A stretch of DNA of 64,000 nt, from contig NZ_JACHLI010000004.1 in the NCBI RefSeq assembly GCF_014204515.1, positions 124,001 through 188,000 of the forward strand. The letters run 5' to 3'. The DNA is from Pseudomonas nitroreducens (GTDB taxonomy: Bacteria > Pseudomonadota > Gammaproteobacteria > Pseudomonadales > Pseudomonadaceae). The first letter of the stretch is position 1; every line of letters starts with the position of its first letter. The notes beneath the pieces are model-generated. The model was not told the origin of the DNA. It searched no databases and saw only the letters and a list, made by a program, of their open reading frames with translations. Positions 8,312 to 16,644 of the stretch are shown in pieces. The position numbers and the translations under genes are program-made.

Positions 8312-9415
8312 CTACAGGTCCGCCAGCGGATGCTCGCCCTCCCAGGTCGCGTCGAAGTGCGCATTCACCACAGCATCAGGTATGGCAGCGATATCCGGCC
8401 AGTGCCAGTGCGGCGCGTTGTCCTTGTCGATCAGCCGGGCGCGCACGCCTTCCGGGAACTCCGGGTGGCGGCAGCAGTTCAGGCTCATCGCGTACTCCAT
8501 GCGGAAGACTTCGGCAGTCGACAGATGGCGTGCGCGACGGATCTGCTCCCAGACCAGACGGGCGGTCAGCGGGCAGCCCGAGGCGAGGGTCTTCGCGCCC
8601 CTGGCGATCAGCGCATCCGCGTCGTCGGTCAGCGCGGTCAGCGCGTTCCAGGCTTCGGCGACGTTGGCGCAGTCCAGCACCGCGTCCAGGCGCTCTCTGC
8701 GCGGCAGCAGCTGGGCTTCGGGCAACTCGCCGCGGGCCTCGTGCTCCAGCGCCTGGAGCAGGCTGTGCAGCTGCACGTCAGCCTGTTCGCGCCAGTTCAG
8801 CTGCACCAGGCCTTCGATCAGGTCTTCCTGCTGGGTATCGAGCAGGAAGCGGTCGGCGAGGTCCAGGTCCAGCGCGTCGCGGGCGTTCATCTGCGTCGCG
8901 GTCAGCCCGAGGAACAGGCCGAGGCGGCCCGGCAGGCGGGCGAGGAACCAGCTGGCACCGACGTCGGGATACAGGCCGATGTTGATTTCCGGCATGGCCA
9001 GGCGGCTGCTGGGGGTGACGATGCGCACGCCGGCGCCCTGCATCAGGCCCATGCCGCCGCCCATCACGTAGCCGTGGGCCCAGCAGATCAGCGGTTTGGA
9101 ATAGGTGTGGATGAGGTGGTCCAGGCGGTATTCGTCGGCGAAGAAGCGCCGCGCCAGCTCCGGTACCTCGCCGGGCCGCTCGCGGCAGGCATCGACCAGC
9201 TTGCGTACGTCGCCGCCGGCGCAGAAGGCCTTGCCGCCGTTGCCGCGCAGCACCACGCAGGCGATCTGCGCGTCGTCCTGCCAGACGCGCAGCTGGTGGT
9301 TCATCGCCTCGATCATCGGCAGGCTCAGGGCGTTCAGGCTCTTCTCCGCGTCCAGCGTCACCACGCCGATGCGGAAGCCATGCAGGCCGGGGCGTTCTTC
9401 GAACATCACATTCAT
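8312..9415 (-). CDS. Enoyl-CoA hydratase/isomerase-family protein, probable 3-hydroxyisobutyryl-CoA hydrolase
   Basis: A 367-residue crotonase-superfamily protein, about 100 residues longer than simple enoyl-CoA hydratases, as is usual for 3-hydroxyisobutyryl-CoA hydrolases. Motifs include the oxyanion-hole loops KAFCAGGDVRKL and HGYVMGGGMGLMQGA, and the hydrolase-type segment MPEINIGLYPDVGASWFLA (the catalytic Glu region). The reaction would release 3-hydroxyisobutyrate from its CoA ester, feeding the next gene product. The start ATG at 9415 has AAGGG upstream; the upstream hydratase gene ends only 10 bp away, so the two are co-transcribed. Confidence 0.85.
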   Translation of the reverse strand: MNVMFEERPGLHGFRIGVVTLDAEKSLNALSLPMIEAMNHQLRVWQDDAQIACVVLRGNGGKAFCAGGDVRKLVDACRERPGEVPELARRFFADEYRLDHLIHTYSKPLICWAHGYVMGGGMGLMQGAGVRIVTPSSRLAMPEINIGLYPDVGASWFLARLPGRLGLFLGLTATQMNARDALDLDLADRFLLDTQQEDLIEGLVQLNWREQADVQLHSLLQALEHEARGELPEAQLLPRRERLDAVLDCANVAEAWNALTALTDDADALIARGAKTLASGCPLTARLVWEQIRRARHLSTAEVFRMEYAMSLNCCRHPEFPEGVRARLIDKDNAPHWHWPDIAAIPDAVVNAHFDATWEGEHPLADL

Positions 9416-9425
9416 CGTCGGGCCC

Positions 9426-10244
9426 TTATTGGTTGCGCCAGTGCGGATCGCGTTTCTCGAGGAAGGCATTGACGCCTTCGCGGGTGTCGTCGGCGTCGAA
9501 CAGGTCAACGAAGCGCTCGCGCTCCTCCGGCAGCCAGGTGCTCGGGCCGCGCTCGCGTGCGCCCTGGATCAGCGGCTTGATGGTGCGTACCGCCACCGGG
9601 CTCTGCCGGGCGACCTTGGCCGCCAGCAGCAGGGCGGTGCCGCGCGCTTCGCCGCTATCGACAACCTGCTCGACCAGGCCGATGCGCAGGGCGGTGTCGG
9701 CATCGATGCGTTCGCCGCAGAGGATCATGCGCTTGGCCCAGCCTTCGCCGACCAGCCAGGGCAGCGCCTGGGTGCCGCCGGCGCAGGGCAGCAGGCCCAC
9801 GGTGGCTTCGGGCAGGGCCATCTGCGCCTGGCGTTCGGCGATGCGGATGTCGCAGGCCAGGGCGCACTCCAGGCCGCCGCCCATGGCGTAGCCGTTGATC
9901 GCGGCGATGGACACGCCGCGGAAGTCGCGCAGCGCCTCGAAGGCTTCGCCGAAGCGGCGGGCCATCTCGCGGGCGCGGGCCTTGTCGCCGTCGGCGAACA
10001 TGTTCAGGTCGGCGCCGGCGGAGAAGAATTTCGGCCCCTGGCCGGTCACCACCAGGGCGTAGACGTCGTCGTCGCGATTCAGGTGTTCGATGACCTGGCG
10101 CAGGCCGATCAGCGAGTCGCGGTCCCAGGTGTTGGCCGGCGGATGGTTGATGGTGATCAGCGCGGTGTGGCCGTGCTTCTCCACCGTCAGCTTGTGGGTC
10201 AGGTCGAAGACTCCGGGCTTGTAGGGCTCCAGGGCGTTGCTCAT
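9426..10244 (-). CDS. Enoyl-CoA hydratase
   Basis: A 272-residue crotonase-fold enzyme that hydrates alpha,beta-unsaturated acyl-CoA, here probably methacrylyl-CoA. The oxyanion-hole sequences KFFSAGADLNMF and NGYAMGGGLECALACDIRIA are intact, and the catalytic loop PEATVGLLPCAGGTQ follows. AGGAG stands just before the ATG at 10244. The next gene downstream starts 10 bp after the stop. The acyl-CoA dehydrogenase gene upstream is separated by about 290 bp holding a palindromic repeat, so full-length readthrough may be weakened there. Confidence 0.88.
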   Translation of the reverse strand: MSNALEPYKPGVFDLTHKLTVEKHGHTALITINHPPANTWDRDSLIGLRQVIEHLNRDDDVYALVVTGQGPKFFSAGADLNMFADGDKARAREMARRFGEAFEALRDFRGVSIAAINGYAMGGGLECALACDIRIAERQAQMALPEATVGLLPCAGGTQALPWLVGEGWAKRMILCGERIDADTALRIGLVEQVVDSGEARGTALLLAAKVARQSPVAVRTIKPLIQGARERGPSTWLPEERERFVDLFDADDTREGVNAFLEKRDPHWRNQ

Positions 10245-10384
10245 TTGCCATCTCCTTGTCGGTGCCGCCGGCTGGCGGGCGTATGGGCATGGACTCTAGG
10301 CGCGCGCGGCGGGGTGCGTCCATGTCCGATCTGTTCAGTTGGCGCCCGTAATCCGGGCGATTTTTCCATTACGTGCCAGGGCTT

Positions 10385-10502
10385 CCCTCTCCCTAACCCT
10401 CTCCCTGAAGGGAGAGGGGACCGTTCGGTGCAGGATGAAATATTGGTGTCAGTCGGCACGATCTGCTCCCTCTCCCTTCAGGGAGAGGGCGGGGGAGAGG
10501 GT
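10385..10502. repeat. CCCTCTCCC-type palindromic element, copy 1
   Basis: About 118 bp: a CCCTCTCCCT-gaag-GGAGAGGGG hairpin, a conserved middle (GACCGTTCGGTGCAGG and GTCAGTCGGCACGATC) and a second CTCCCTCTCCC / GGGAGAGGG hairpin. Six further copies occur in the window. This one sits inside the CoA gene cluster between the acyl-CoA dehydrogenase and the hydratase. Confidence 0.85.
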
Positions 10503-10533
10503 TGTATCCGCCCACTCCGAATTTGGCGGCGGA

Positions 10534-11697
10534 TCACAGCAGGCGGTCCAGCATCCCACCCTGCTCCAGCAGCCGGCGGGCGACGATGACCCGCATGATC
10601 TCGTTGGTGCCTTCGAGAATCTGGTGCACGCGGCTGTCGCGCACCCAGCGCTCCAGCGGGTAGTCGTTGAGGTAGCCGTAGCCGCCGTGCAGTTGCAGCG
10701 CCTCGTTGCACAGGGCGAAGCAGCGGTCGGTGGCGAAGCGCTTGGCCATGGCGCAATACAGGGTCGCTTCGCCGTCCTTGTGGTCCAGCTTGTGCGCGGC
10801 CAGGCGCACCATCTGTCGGCTGGCGGTGAGGTCGGTGAGCATGTCGGCGAGCTTGAACTGCAGGGCCTGGAACTCGGCCAGCGCCTTGCCGAACTGCTTG
10901 CGCTCCTCGACGTAGCGCAGCGACTGCTCCAGCGCCGCCTGGGCCGCGCCGAGGGAGCAGCTGGCGATGTTCAGGCGGCCGCCGTCCAGGCCCTTCATGG
11001 CGTAGACGAAGCCCTGGCCTTCCGGGCCGATGCGGTTGCCGGCGGGGATGCGCACGCCTTCGAAGGTGATGGTGCGGGTCGGCTGCGCCTTCCAGCCCAT
11101 CTTGTCCTCGTTGCGGCCGTAACGGATGCCCTCGGCGTTGGCCGGCACCAGGAAGCAGGAAATGCCCTTGGCGCCTTCCTCGCCGGTGCGCGCCATGACG
11201 ATCAGCACGTCGGTGGAGCCGGCGCCGGAGATGAAGGTCTTGGCGCCATCCAGCACGTAGTCGTCACCGTCGCGTTTGGCGCGGGTGCGCAGGCGCGCGG
11301 CATCGGAGCCGGCGTCCGGTTCGGTGAGGCAGTAGGAGGCCAGCAGTTCTCCGCCGATCAGCCCCGGCAGCCACTGCTCCTTGAGCGCGGCGTCACCGAA
11401 GCTGGCAAGCATCCAGCTGGCCATGTTGTGGATGGTCATATAGGCGGTGGTGGCCACGCAGCCGGCGGCCAGTTGCTCGAAGATCAGCGAGGCGGACAGC
11501 CGCGACAGGCCCAGGCCGCCGTCTTCCTCGGCGATGTACAGGCCCAGATAACCCTGCTCGGCGGCGCGACGGATCACCTCCACCGGGAAGTGGTGCTGGC
11601 GGTCCCAGTCGGCGGCGTGGGGCGCCAGTTCGCGGCTGGCGAAGGCGCGGGCGCTGTCCACCAGCAGGCGTTGTTCTTCGGACAGATCGAAATGCAT
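10534..11697 (-). CDS. Acyl-CoA dehydrogenase, isobutyryl-CoA dehydrogenase-like
   Basis: A 387-residue FAD-dependent acyl-CoA dehydrogenase of full family length. It has an N-terminal helical domain (MHFDLSEEQRLLVDSARAFA), the FAD/substrate loop YCLTEPDAGSDAA, the signature KTFISGAGSTDVLIVMARTG and the C-terminal catalytic segment ILEGTNEIMRVIVARRLLE, whose Glu is the usual base. Clustering with hydratase, CoA hydrolase and hydroxyacid dehydrogenase suggests oxidation of isobutyryl-CoA to methacrylyl-CoA in valine breakdown. The ATG at 11697 follows AGAGG. It is the first gene of the leftward cluster and faces the AraC regulator gene across a 150-bp spacer with 21-bp-spaced repeats. Confidence 0.88.
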   Translation of the reverse strand: MHFDLSEEQRLLVDSARAFASRELAPHAADWDRQHHFPVEVIRRAAEQGYLGLYIAEEDGGLGLSRLSASLIFEQLAAGCVATTAYMTIHNMASWMLASFGDAALKEQWLPGLIGGELLASYCLTEPDAGSDAARLRTRAKRDGDDYVLDGAKTFISGAGSTDVLIVMARTGEEGAKGISCFLVPANAEGIRYGRNEDKMGWKAQPTRTITFEGVRIPAGNRIGPEGQGFVYAMKGLDGGRLNIASCSLGAAQAALEQSLRYVEERKQFGKALAEFQALQFKLADMLTDLTASRQMVRLAAHKLDHKDGEATLYCAMAKRFATDRCFALCNEALQLHGGYGYLNDYPLERWVRDSRVHQILEGTNEIMRVIVARRLLEQGGMLDRLL

Positions 11698-11785
11698 GCA
11701 GCTACCTCTGTTTGTTCTTGTCGGCTACAGCGGCGTGCGCGCGGCACGCTTTGACTGCGGTTATAGCGGTTGCGCTGGCGGCTGT

Positions 11786-11821
11786 GGATTGACGATCTTG
11801 TGTCGGGGATGGACGATCTTG
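11786..11821. promoter_or_regulatory. Tandem 15-bp repeats spaced 21 bp, putative AraC-family operator
   Basis: GGATTGACGATCTTG at 11786-11800 and GGATGGACGATCTTG at 11807-11821, 14 of 15 identical and exactly 21 bp (two helical turns) apart. This is the usual geometry for an AraC/XylS dimer site. The repeats lie between the acyl-CoA dehydrogenase and regulator starts, so the adjacent regulator is the likely ligand. Confidence 0.6.
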
Positions 11822-11847
11822 GTATTGCCGCTCCCGGATTACCGCCC

Positions 11848-12726
11848 ATGTCCCGTCCGCTGATCTCCACCTGGCCGCTGCCGCAGCAGGGCGTGCGCTT
11901 CATCACACCGCCGCGCCTGCGCCGCGCGCTGGATCGCCACCCGCTCGGCCAGGCCTGCTATCCGCTGGCCCTGGGCTACTACCCGGCGGCGGTGGGGCAC
12001 CGCATGCAGCGCGAGACTCCGGACGACCACCTGCTGATCTACTGCAGCGCCGGGCACGGCTGGCTGGAAACGGCGGATGGACGATTCGAGGTCGCCGGTG
12101 GCGATCTGCTGGTGCTGCCAAAAGGCCGCGCCCACGCCTACGGGGCTGATCCGCAGCGGCCCTGGTCGATCTTCTGGGTCCATCTGGAAGGCCGGCTGGC
12201 CGAGGATTTCCTCCGCCCGCTGGGCAAGTCGCCGCGCCTGCGGGTGGGCGTGCAGCCGCGCCTCCTCGGCGAATTCGATGCGCTCCTGGCACTGCGTCGG
12301 CAGGGCCTGAGCCTGCCGCACTTCATCCACGCCGCGCACCTGCTGCAGAGCCTGCTGACCTCGCTGGCCCTGCGCCCGGCGCGGGCGCGGCTGAAGTCCG
12401 GGCGGGTGCTGGACGTGGAAGCGGTACAGGCGATGATGCGCGAGCACCTGCACGATGCGCTGAACCTCGACGAGCTGGCGGCGCAGTTTCGCCTGTCGCG
12501 CTTCCACTTCGCCAAGACCTACCGCGCACTCACCGGCCAGGCGCCGATCCAGGATTTCATCCGGCTGAAGATGACCCACGCCTGCCGCCTGCTCGACCAG
12601 GGCAACCTGGAAGTACGCCAGGTTGCCGAGCAACTGGGCTATGCCGATCCCTACTACTTCTCGCGGCTGTTCAAGAGCGTGGTGGGCATGGCGCCCAGTC
12701 ATTACCGGGCGCTGCATACCGGCTGA
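11848..12726 (+). CDS. mmsR: AraC-family transcriptional regulator (MmsR-like)
   Basis: A 292-residue regulator with an N-terminal cupin-type sensing domain (HLLIYCSAGHGWLETADGRF, then GGDLLVLPKGRAHAYG) and two C-terminal helix-turn-helix motifs ending in YADPYYFSRLFKSVVGMAPS, the AraC signature. It is divergent from the branched-chain CoA cluster and probably activates it in response to a pathway intermediate, as MmsR does for mmsAB. Starts at 11770 and 11809 are also in frame, but they would place the tandem operator-like repeats inside the coding region. The ATG at 11848 (MSRPLISTWPLPQ) is therefore preferred, although its ribosome site is weak. Confidence 0.82.
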   Translation: MSRPLISTWPLPQQGVRFITPPRLRRALDRHPLGQACYPLALGYYPAAVGHRMQRETPDDHLLIYCSAGHGWLETADGRFEVAGGDLLVLPKGRAHAYGADPQRPWSIFWVHLEGRLAEDFLRPLGKSPRLRVGVQPRLLGEFDALLALRRQGLSLPHFIHAAHLLQSLLTSLALRPARARLKSGRVLDVEAVQAMMREHLHDALNLDELAAQFRLSRFHFAKTYRALTGQAPIQDFIRLKMTHACRLLDQGNLEVRQVAEQLGYADPYYFSRLFKSVVGMAPSHYRALHTG

Positions 12727-12828
12727 TGTCCGCTTGGCGCAGGGCGTCTGCCGGGCTGGCATGTGCCACCGTGCAGGCTGGCGCACGGCCCGCTAGTCTG
12801 CGGCGACGACAAGAACAAGGACGCCCCC

Positions 12829-13395
12829 ATGCTGCCCGTGATCGCTGAACTGCTGTTGACCCTGGCCTGCGCCGTGGCCGCCTGGCTGGCCTTGCGCGAG
12901 CGATATGGCTGGCGGGCGCTGGGATTTCTGTCGATGGGCGTCGCGGCGCTGCTCGGTGCGCTGGAGTATGGCGGCGTCGAGGCGCTGGCCGAGCCGCATC
13001 ATCTGGCGAGTGTCGTTTCCGGAGCCATCGGCTTGCCGCTGATCGCGCTGGGTCGTTTGGCCGGCTCGCCCGTGCAGCGCGCGCTGGTGCTGCTGGTGTG
13101 CATGGCGCTGGTGATGCTGCCGTCGCAGGTCACGCTGCTGACCAACCTTGTCGCGCTGCTGGTCATCGCCTGGCCAGGACGTTCGCGTCGGTACCCACTC
13201 GCGTTGATCGGTTCGCTGCTGTTCATCGGCAGCGGCCTGCTGATCGGTACCCGTGGTGAGCTGGCTGGCGTTCCGCGCCGCGAGCTGTTCCACCTGGGCC
13301 TGACGCTGGCCATCGGTGCCTGGGCATTCGCTGGGCTAAGCAGCGGCATACCGCGCCTGCCGTGGGCCAGGGCGGTGCGGCACAAGTCGCCTTGA
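12829..13395 (+). CDS. Integral membrane protein of unknown function
   Basis: A 188-residue hydrophobic protein with about six membrane helices, for example MLPVIAELLLTLACAVAAWL at the N-terminus and LVLLVCMALVMLPSQVTLL near the middle. No charged functional motif or known domain was recognised. The ATG at 12829 has AAGGA upstream. It lies between the AraC regulator and ung, the same position as the unnamed PA0749 in my recollection of the PAO1 map. Confidence 0.7.
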   Translation: MLPVIAELLLTLACAVAAWLALRERYGWRALGFLSMGVAALLGALEYGGVEALAEPHHLASVVSGAIGLPLIALGRLAGSPVQRALVLLVCMALVMLPSQVTLLTNLVALLVIAWPGRSRRYPLALIGSLLFIGSGLLIGTRGELAGVPRRELFHLGLTLAIGAWAFAGLSSGIPRLPWARAVRHKSP

Positions 13396-13449
13396 CTTGG
13401 CCGGGACGCTTGCTTAGCGTGCCGGTTCGTTTCACCAGGCAGACGCACC

Positions 13450-14142
13450 ATGACCAACGAAGATCGCATCAAGCTGGAACCCAGCTGGAAGGAAGCCCTC
13501 CACGAGGAATTCGAGAAGCCCTACATGAAGCAGCTGGGCGAGTTCCTGCGTGCGGAGAAGGCCGCCGGCAAGGTGATCTTCCCGCCCGGCCCGCTGATCT
13601 TCAACGCGCTGAACACCACCCCGCTGGAACGCATCAAGGTCGTCATCATCGGCCAGGACCCGTACCACGGTCCCGGCCAGGCCCACGGCCTGTGCTTCTC
13701 GGTGCAGCCGGGCGTGCCGACGCCGCCCTCGCTGCAGAACATCTATAAAGAGCTGCAACGCGACCTCAACCTGCCGATTCCCAGCCACGGCTATCTGCAG
13801 CACTGGGCCGAGCAGGGCGTGCTGCTGCTCAACACCTCGCTCACCGTCGAGCAGGCCCGCGCCGGCTCCCACGCCCAGGCGGGCTGGGGCCCGTTCACCG
13901 ACAAGGTGATCGAAGTGGTCAGCCAGCGCTGCGAGAACCTGGTGTTCCTGCTCTGGGGCTCCCACGCGCAGAGCAAGCAGAAGCTGATCGACGCGCAGAA
14001 GCACCTGGTGCTCAAGTCCGCGCATCCTTCGCCGCTGTCGGCCTACCGCGGCTTCCTCGGCAACGGTCACTTCAGCCGCACCAACAAGTTCCTCGAACAG
14101 CACGGCCTCGCGCCCATCGACTGGTCGCTGCCGCCGGTGTGA
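13450..14142 (+). CDS. ung: Uracil-DNA glycosylase
   Basis: A 230-residue family 1 uracil-DNA glycosylase, normal length. It removes uracil from DNA as the first step of base-excision repair. The water-activating loop GQDPYHG places the catalytic Asp at residue 70, and the DNA-intercalating loop HPSPLSAYRG places the catalytic His at residue 192. The uracil-pocket Asn is in LLLNTSLTV. The ATG at 13450 stands after a short spacer. The following small gene starts five bases after the ung stop, so the two may be co-transcribed. Confidence 0.97.
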   Translation: MTNEDRIKLEPSWKEALHEEFEKPYMKQLGEFLRAEKAAGKVIFPPGPLIFNALNTTPLERIKVVIIGQDPYHGPGQAHGLCFSVQPGVPTPPSLQNIYKELQRDLNLPIPSHGYLQHWAEQGVLLLNTSLTVEQARAGSHAQAGWGPFTDKVIEVVSQRCENLVFLLWGSHAQSKQKLIDAQKHLVLKSAHPSPLSAYRGFLGNGHFSRTNKFLEQHGLAPIDWSLPPV

Positions 14143-14147
14143 TTGCG

Positions 14148-14519
14148 ATGAATCGGCGTGCGTGGCTGGCGATTCTGCCCGGCCTGATGCTCGGCTTGAA
14201 TTGCCTCGCCGCCGGTTCTCCTCTCGAAGACTTTCGCTCCAGCGAGTCGATTCACGGCCTGTACGAGATCGACCAGGCGGCCCGCGCTTTCGTGGCCGCC
14301 GAGAATACCCGCAACAACACCCACTGGACCGTCGCCGAACCCAACCTCAAGACCCTCGTCGCGCGCTGCAAGGCGCCGCTGGAGACCCGCTGGGGCGAGA
14401 TTCGCCTGTCTGCGGCGGATGGCCAGGAGCTGCGGCGCAAGGTCGTCGAAGTTGTCTGCGCCAAGTCGGTCAGTGGCGAGGGCTGGACGGTGTCGCTGCG
14501 CGTTTCCCACGCTTCCTGA
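14148..14519 (+). CDS. Small exported protein of unknown function
   Basis: A 123-residue protein with a signal peptide (MNRRAWLAILPGLMLGLNCLA, cut near AAG) and a compact mature domain with two Cys residues (ARCKAP and VVCAKS) that could form a disulfide in the periplasm. No family recognised. The ATG at 14148 follows the ung stop codon by five bases. The alternative GTG at 14139 overlaps the ung stop and adds only three residues. A hairpin terminator shared with the convergent tctA gene follows. Confidence 0.65.
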   Translation: MNRRAWLAILPGLMLGLNCLAAGSPLEDFRSSESIHGLYEIDQAARAFVAAENTRNNTHWTVAEPNLKTLVARCKAPLETRWGEIRLSAADGQELRRKVVEVVCAKSVSGEGWTVSLRVSHAS

Positions 14520-14532
14520 TCGCCGCCAAAAA

Positions 14533-14556
14533 GAGGCCCGCACGAAGGCGGGCCTT
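14533..14556. terminator. Bidirectional hairpin terminator between the small exported-protein gene and tctA
   Basis: GGCCCGC (14535-14541) / GCGGGCC (14548-14554), flanked by A-rich and T-containing bases on both sides, between convergent genes. Confidence 0.75.
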
Positions 14557-14596
14557 GAAAATCGCCGCGCGTCTCGACGCGGCGAGCGTGGTTGCT

Positions 14597-16117
14597 TCAG
14601 GCGGCGTCAGCCACTGCCTCGCGGGTGCGGTTGGCGCGCTTGCGCCAGGCGCGGTAGAGCGGCAGGACCAGCATCAGCGCGACCAGCGTCCAGGTGCCGA
14701 TGGCAATCGGGCTGGACCAGAGGATGCCCAGCTCGCCGTTGGAGATCGACAGCGCGCGGCGCAGGTTCTGCTCCATCAGCCCGCCGAGGATGAAGCCCAG
14801 CAGCAGCGGTGACAGCGGGAAGTCGAGCTTGCGCAGGAGGTAGCCGAGGATGCCGATGGCGACCATCAGGAACAGGTCGAAGGTGGTGGCGTGCACGGCG
14901 TAGACGCCGATGGCGGTGATGATCGCGATGCCCGGCACCAGCGCCCAGTTCGGCACCGAGAGGATGCGGGTGAATACCCGGACCATCGGCACGTTGAGGA
15001 TGATCAGCATGACGTTGGCGATGAACAGCGAGGCGATCAGGCCCCAGACGATGTTCGGCTGTTCCTGGAACAGCAGCGGGCCGGGGGTGATGTTGTACAG
15101 GCTGAGCGCGCCGATCATCACCGCGGTGGTGCCCGAGCCGGGGACGCCGAGGGTCAGCATCGGCACCAGGGCGCCGCAGGCGGAAGCGCCGATGGCGGTT
15201 TCCGGTGCGGCCAGGCCGCGCATGTCGCCCTTGCCGAACTTGCCGGTTTCACCGGCCAGTTTCTTCTCGGTCATGTAGGCCACGGCGCTGGCCAGGGTGG
15301 CACCGGCGCCGGGCAGCACGCCCATGATGAAGCCGAGCAGGCCGCAGCGCAGGTTCACCACCGCCACGGCGCTGGCTTCCTTCAGGTTGAACAGCATGCG
15401 CCCGCTGGCCTCGACCATCTTGTGGCCGTGGTGGGTCTTCTCCAGCAGCAGGAGGATTTCGCTCACCGAGAACAGGCCCAGCACCAGCACGACGAACTGG
15501 ATGCCGTCGGAGACGTGGATATTGTCGAAGGTGAAGCGGTACACGCCGCTGTTGGCGTCGATGCCGACACTGGACAGGAACAGCCCCAGCAGCGCCGCCA
15601 GCAGCGTCTTCAGTGGTCGGTCGCCAGCCAGCCCGCCGAGGGCGACGATGGCGAAGACCATCAGCACGAAGTACTCCGCCGGGCCGAAGGCGATCGCCCA
15701 TTTCGCCAGCAGCGGGGCGAACAGCACCATGCCGCAGGTGGCGATGAAGGCGCCGATGAACGAGCTCCACGCCGACAGCGACAGGGCCACGCCAGCCAGG
15801 CCGTTGCGCGCCATGGGGTAGCCGTCGAGGGTGGTCATGACGGTGGAGGCTTCGCCGGGAATGTTCAGCAGGATCGAGGAAATCCGTCCGCCGTATTCGC
15901 AGCCCAGGTACACGGCGGCCAGCAGGATCAGCGCCGACTCCGGCGGCAGGCCGAGGGCGAAGGCCACCGGGATCAGCAGGGCCACGCCGTTGATCGGGCC
16001 CAGGCCCGGCAGCAGGCCGACGACGGTGCCGATCAGGGTGCCGATCAGCGCGGTAATCAGGTTGTAGGGTGAGAGGGCAACGCCGAAGCCCTGCCCGAGG
16101 TAGCTCAAGGTTTCCAT
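14597..16117 (-). CDS. tctA: Tripartite tricarboxylate transporter, large membrane subunit TctA
   Basis: A 506-residue membrane protein with about 12 predicted helices and the two TctA signatures: the N-terminal loop GLLPGLGPINGVALLIPVAF and the internal repeat of the same type GVLPGAGATLASAVAYMTEK. It is the channel subunit of the TTT uptake system for citrate, cis-aconitate and related tricarboxylates, driven by ion gradients. It lies downstream of tctB (10 bp) in the order opdH-tctC-tctB-tctA, all on the minus strand. The terminator at 14533-14556 follows. Confidence 0.95.
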   Translation of the reverse strand: METLSYLGQGFGVALSPYNLITALIGTLIGTVVGLLPGLGPINGVALLIPVAFALGLPPESALILLAAVYLGCEYGGRISSILLNIPGEASTVMTTLDGYPMARNGLAGVALSLSAWSSFIGAFIATCGMVLFAPLLAKWAIAFGPAEYFVLMVFAIVALGGLAGDRPLKTLLAALLGLFLSSVGIDANSGVYRFTFDNIHVSDGIQFVVLVLGLFSVSEILLLLEKTHHGHKMVEASGRMLFNLKEASAVAVVNLRCGLLGFIMGVLPGAGATLASAVAYMTEKKLAGETGKFGKGDMRGLAAPETAIGASACGALVPMLTLGVPGSGTTAVMIGALSLYNITPGPLLFQEQPNIVWGLIASLFIANVMLIILNVPMVRVFTRILSVPNWALVPGIAIITAIGVYAVHATTFDLFLMVAIGILGYLLRKLDFPLSPLLLGFILGGLMEQNLRRALSISNGELGILWSSPIAIGTWTLVALMLVLPLYRAWRKRANRTREAVADAA

Positions 16118-16127
16118 GGTCTTTTCC

Positions 16128-16595
16128 TCAGAGCAAAGGGTCGAGGATGCCCAGCGGCAGCGGGACGTCCAGGGTGCGGTCGAACAGCACGTAGAGGCCG
16201 ACGGCGAGCAGCGTGGCGGTGATTACGCTGGCCAGCGGGCGACCGCCGTAGATCAGCGCGATGAAGCTGCCGACCAGGGCGCTCGCCGGGATGAAGCCCA
16301 GCGGCTCGAACAGGCCGGCGTACACCACCAGCACGGCGATGCACAGCAGCACCTTGACCAGCAGCGCACCTTCCAGCGCGGGCTCGTCGTCCTCGCGCTT
16401 GATCGGCGTCGGTCGCGCGATCAGCCAGGCCAGGCCGATGGTCATCAGGGCCAGGCAGAGCAGCGGGTAGGCGCGCGGGCCGACCGGTTCGTAGGAGAAG
16501 GGCGCCTGCAAGTTCCAGGCGATCAGGGCGAAGGCGACGCAGGCGAACAGCCAGACGCCGGCGAACAGCCGCTGGAAGAGGCTGGTACGGGACAT
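16128..16595 (-). CDS. tctB: Tripartite tricarboxylate transporter, small membrane subunit TctB
   Basis: A 155-residue protein with four predicted membrane helices, the usual size and topology for the small TctB subunit. Segments include GVWLFACVAFALIAWNLQA and LALMTIGLAWLIARPTPI, with a hydrophilic loop (KREDDEPAL) between helices 2 and 3. It partners TctA. The gene is 49 bp downstream of tctC and 10 bp upstream of tctA, in one operon. Confidence 0.92.
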   Translation of the reverse strand: MSRTSLFQRLFAGVWLFACVAFALIAWNLQAPFSYEPVGPRAYPLLCLALMTIGLAWLIARPTPIKREDDEPALEGALLVKVLLCIAVLVVYAGLFEPLGFIPASALVGSFIALIYGGRPLASVITATLLAVGLYVLFDRTLDVPLPLGILDPLL

Positions 16596-16644
16596 GGGGA
16601 GTCTCCTGGCGCCGCCTTCGCTGAAGGCGGCGCGGCACGGGGCG

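Noticed and set aside
11770..11847. Upstream starts for the mmsR-like gene at 11770 and 11809
   Set aside because: They run through the tandem operator-like repeats and add a non-homologous extension.
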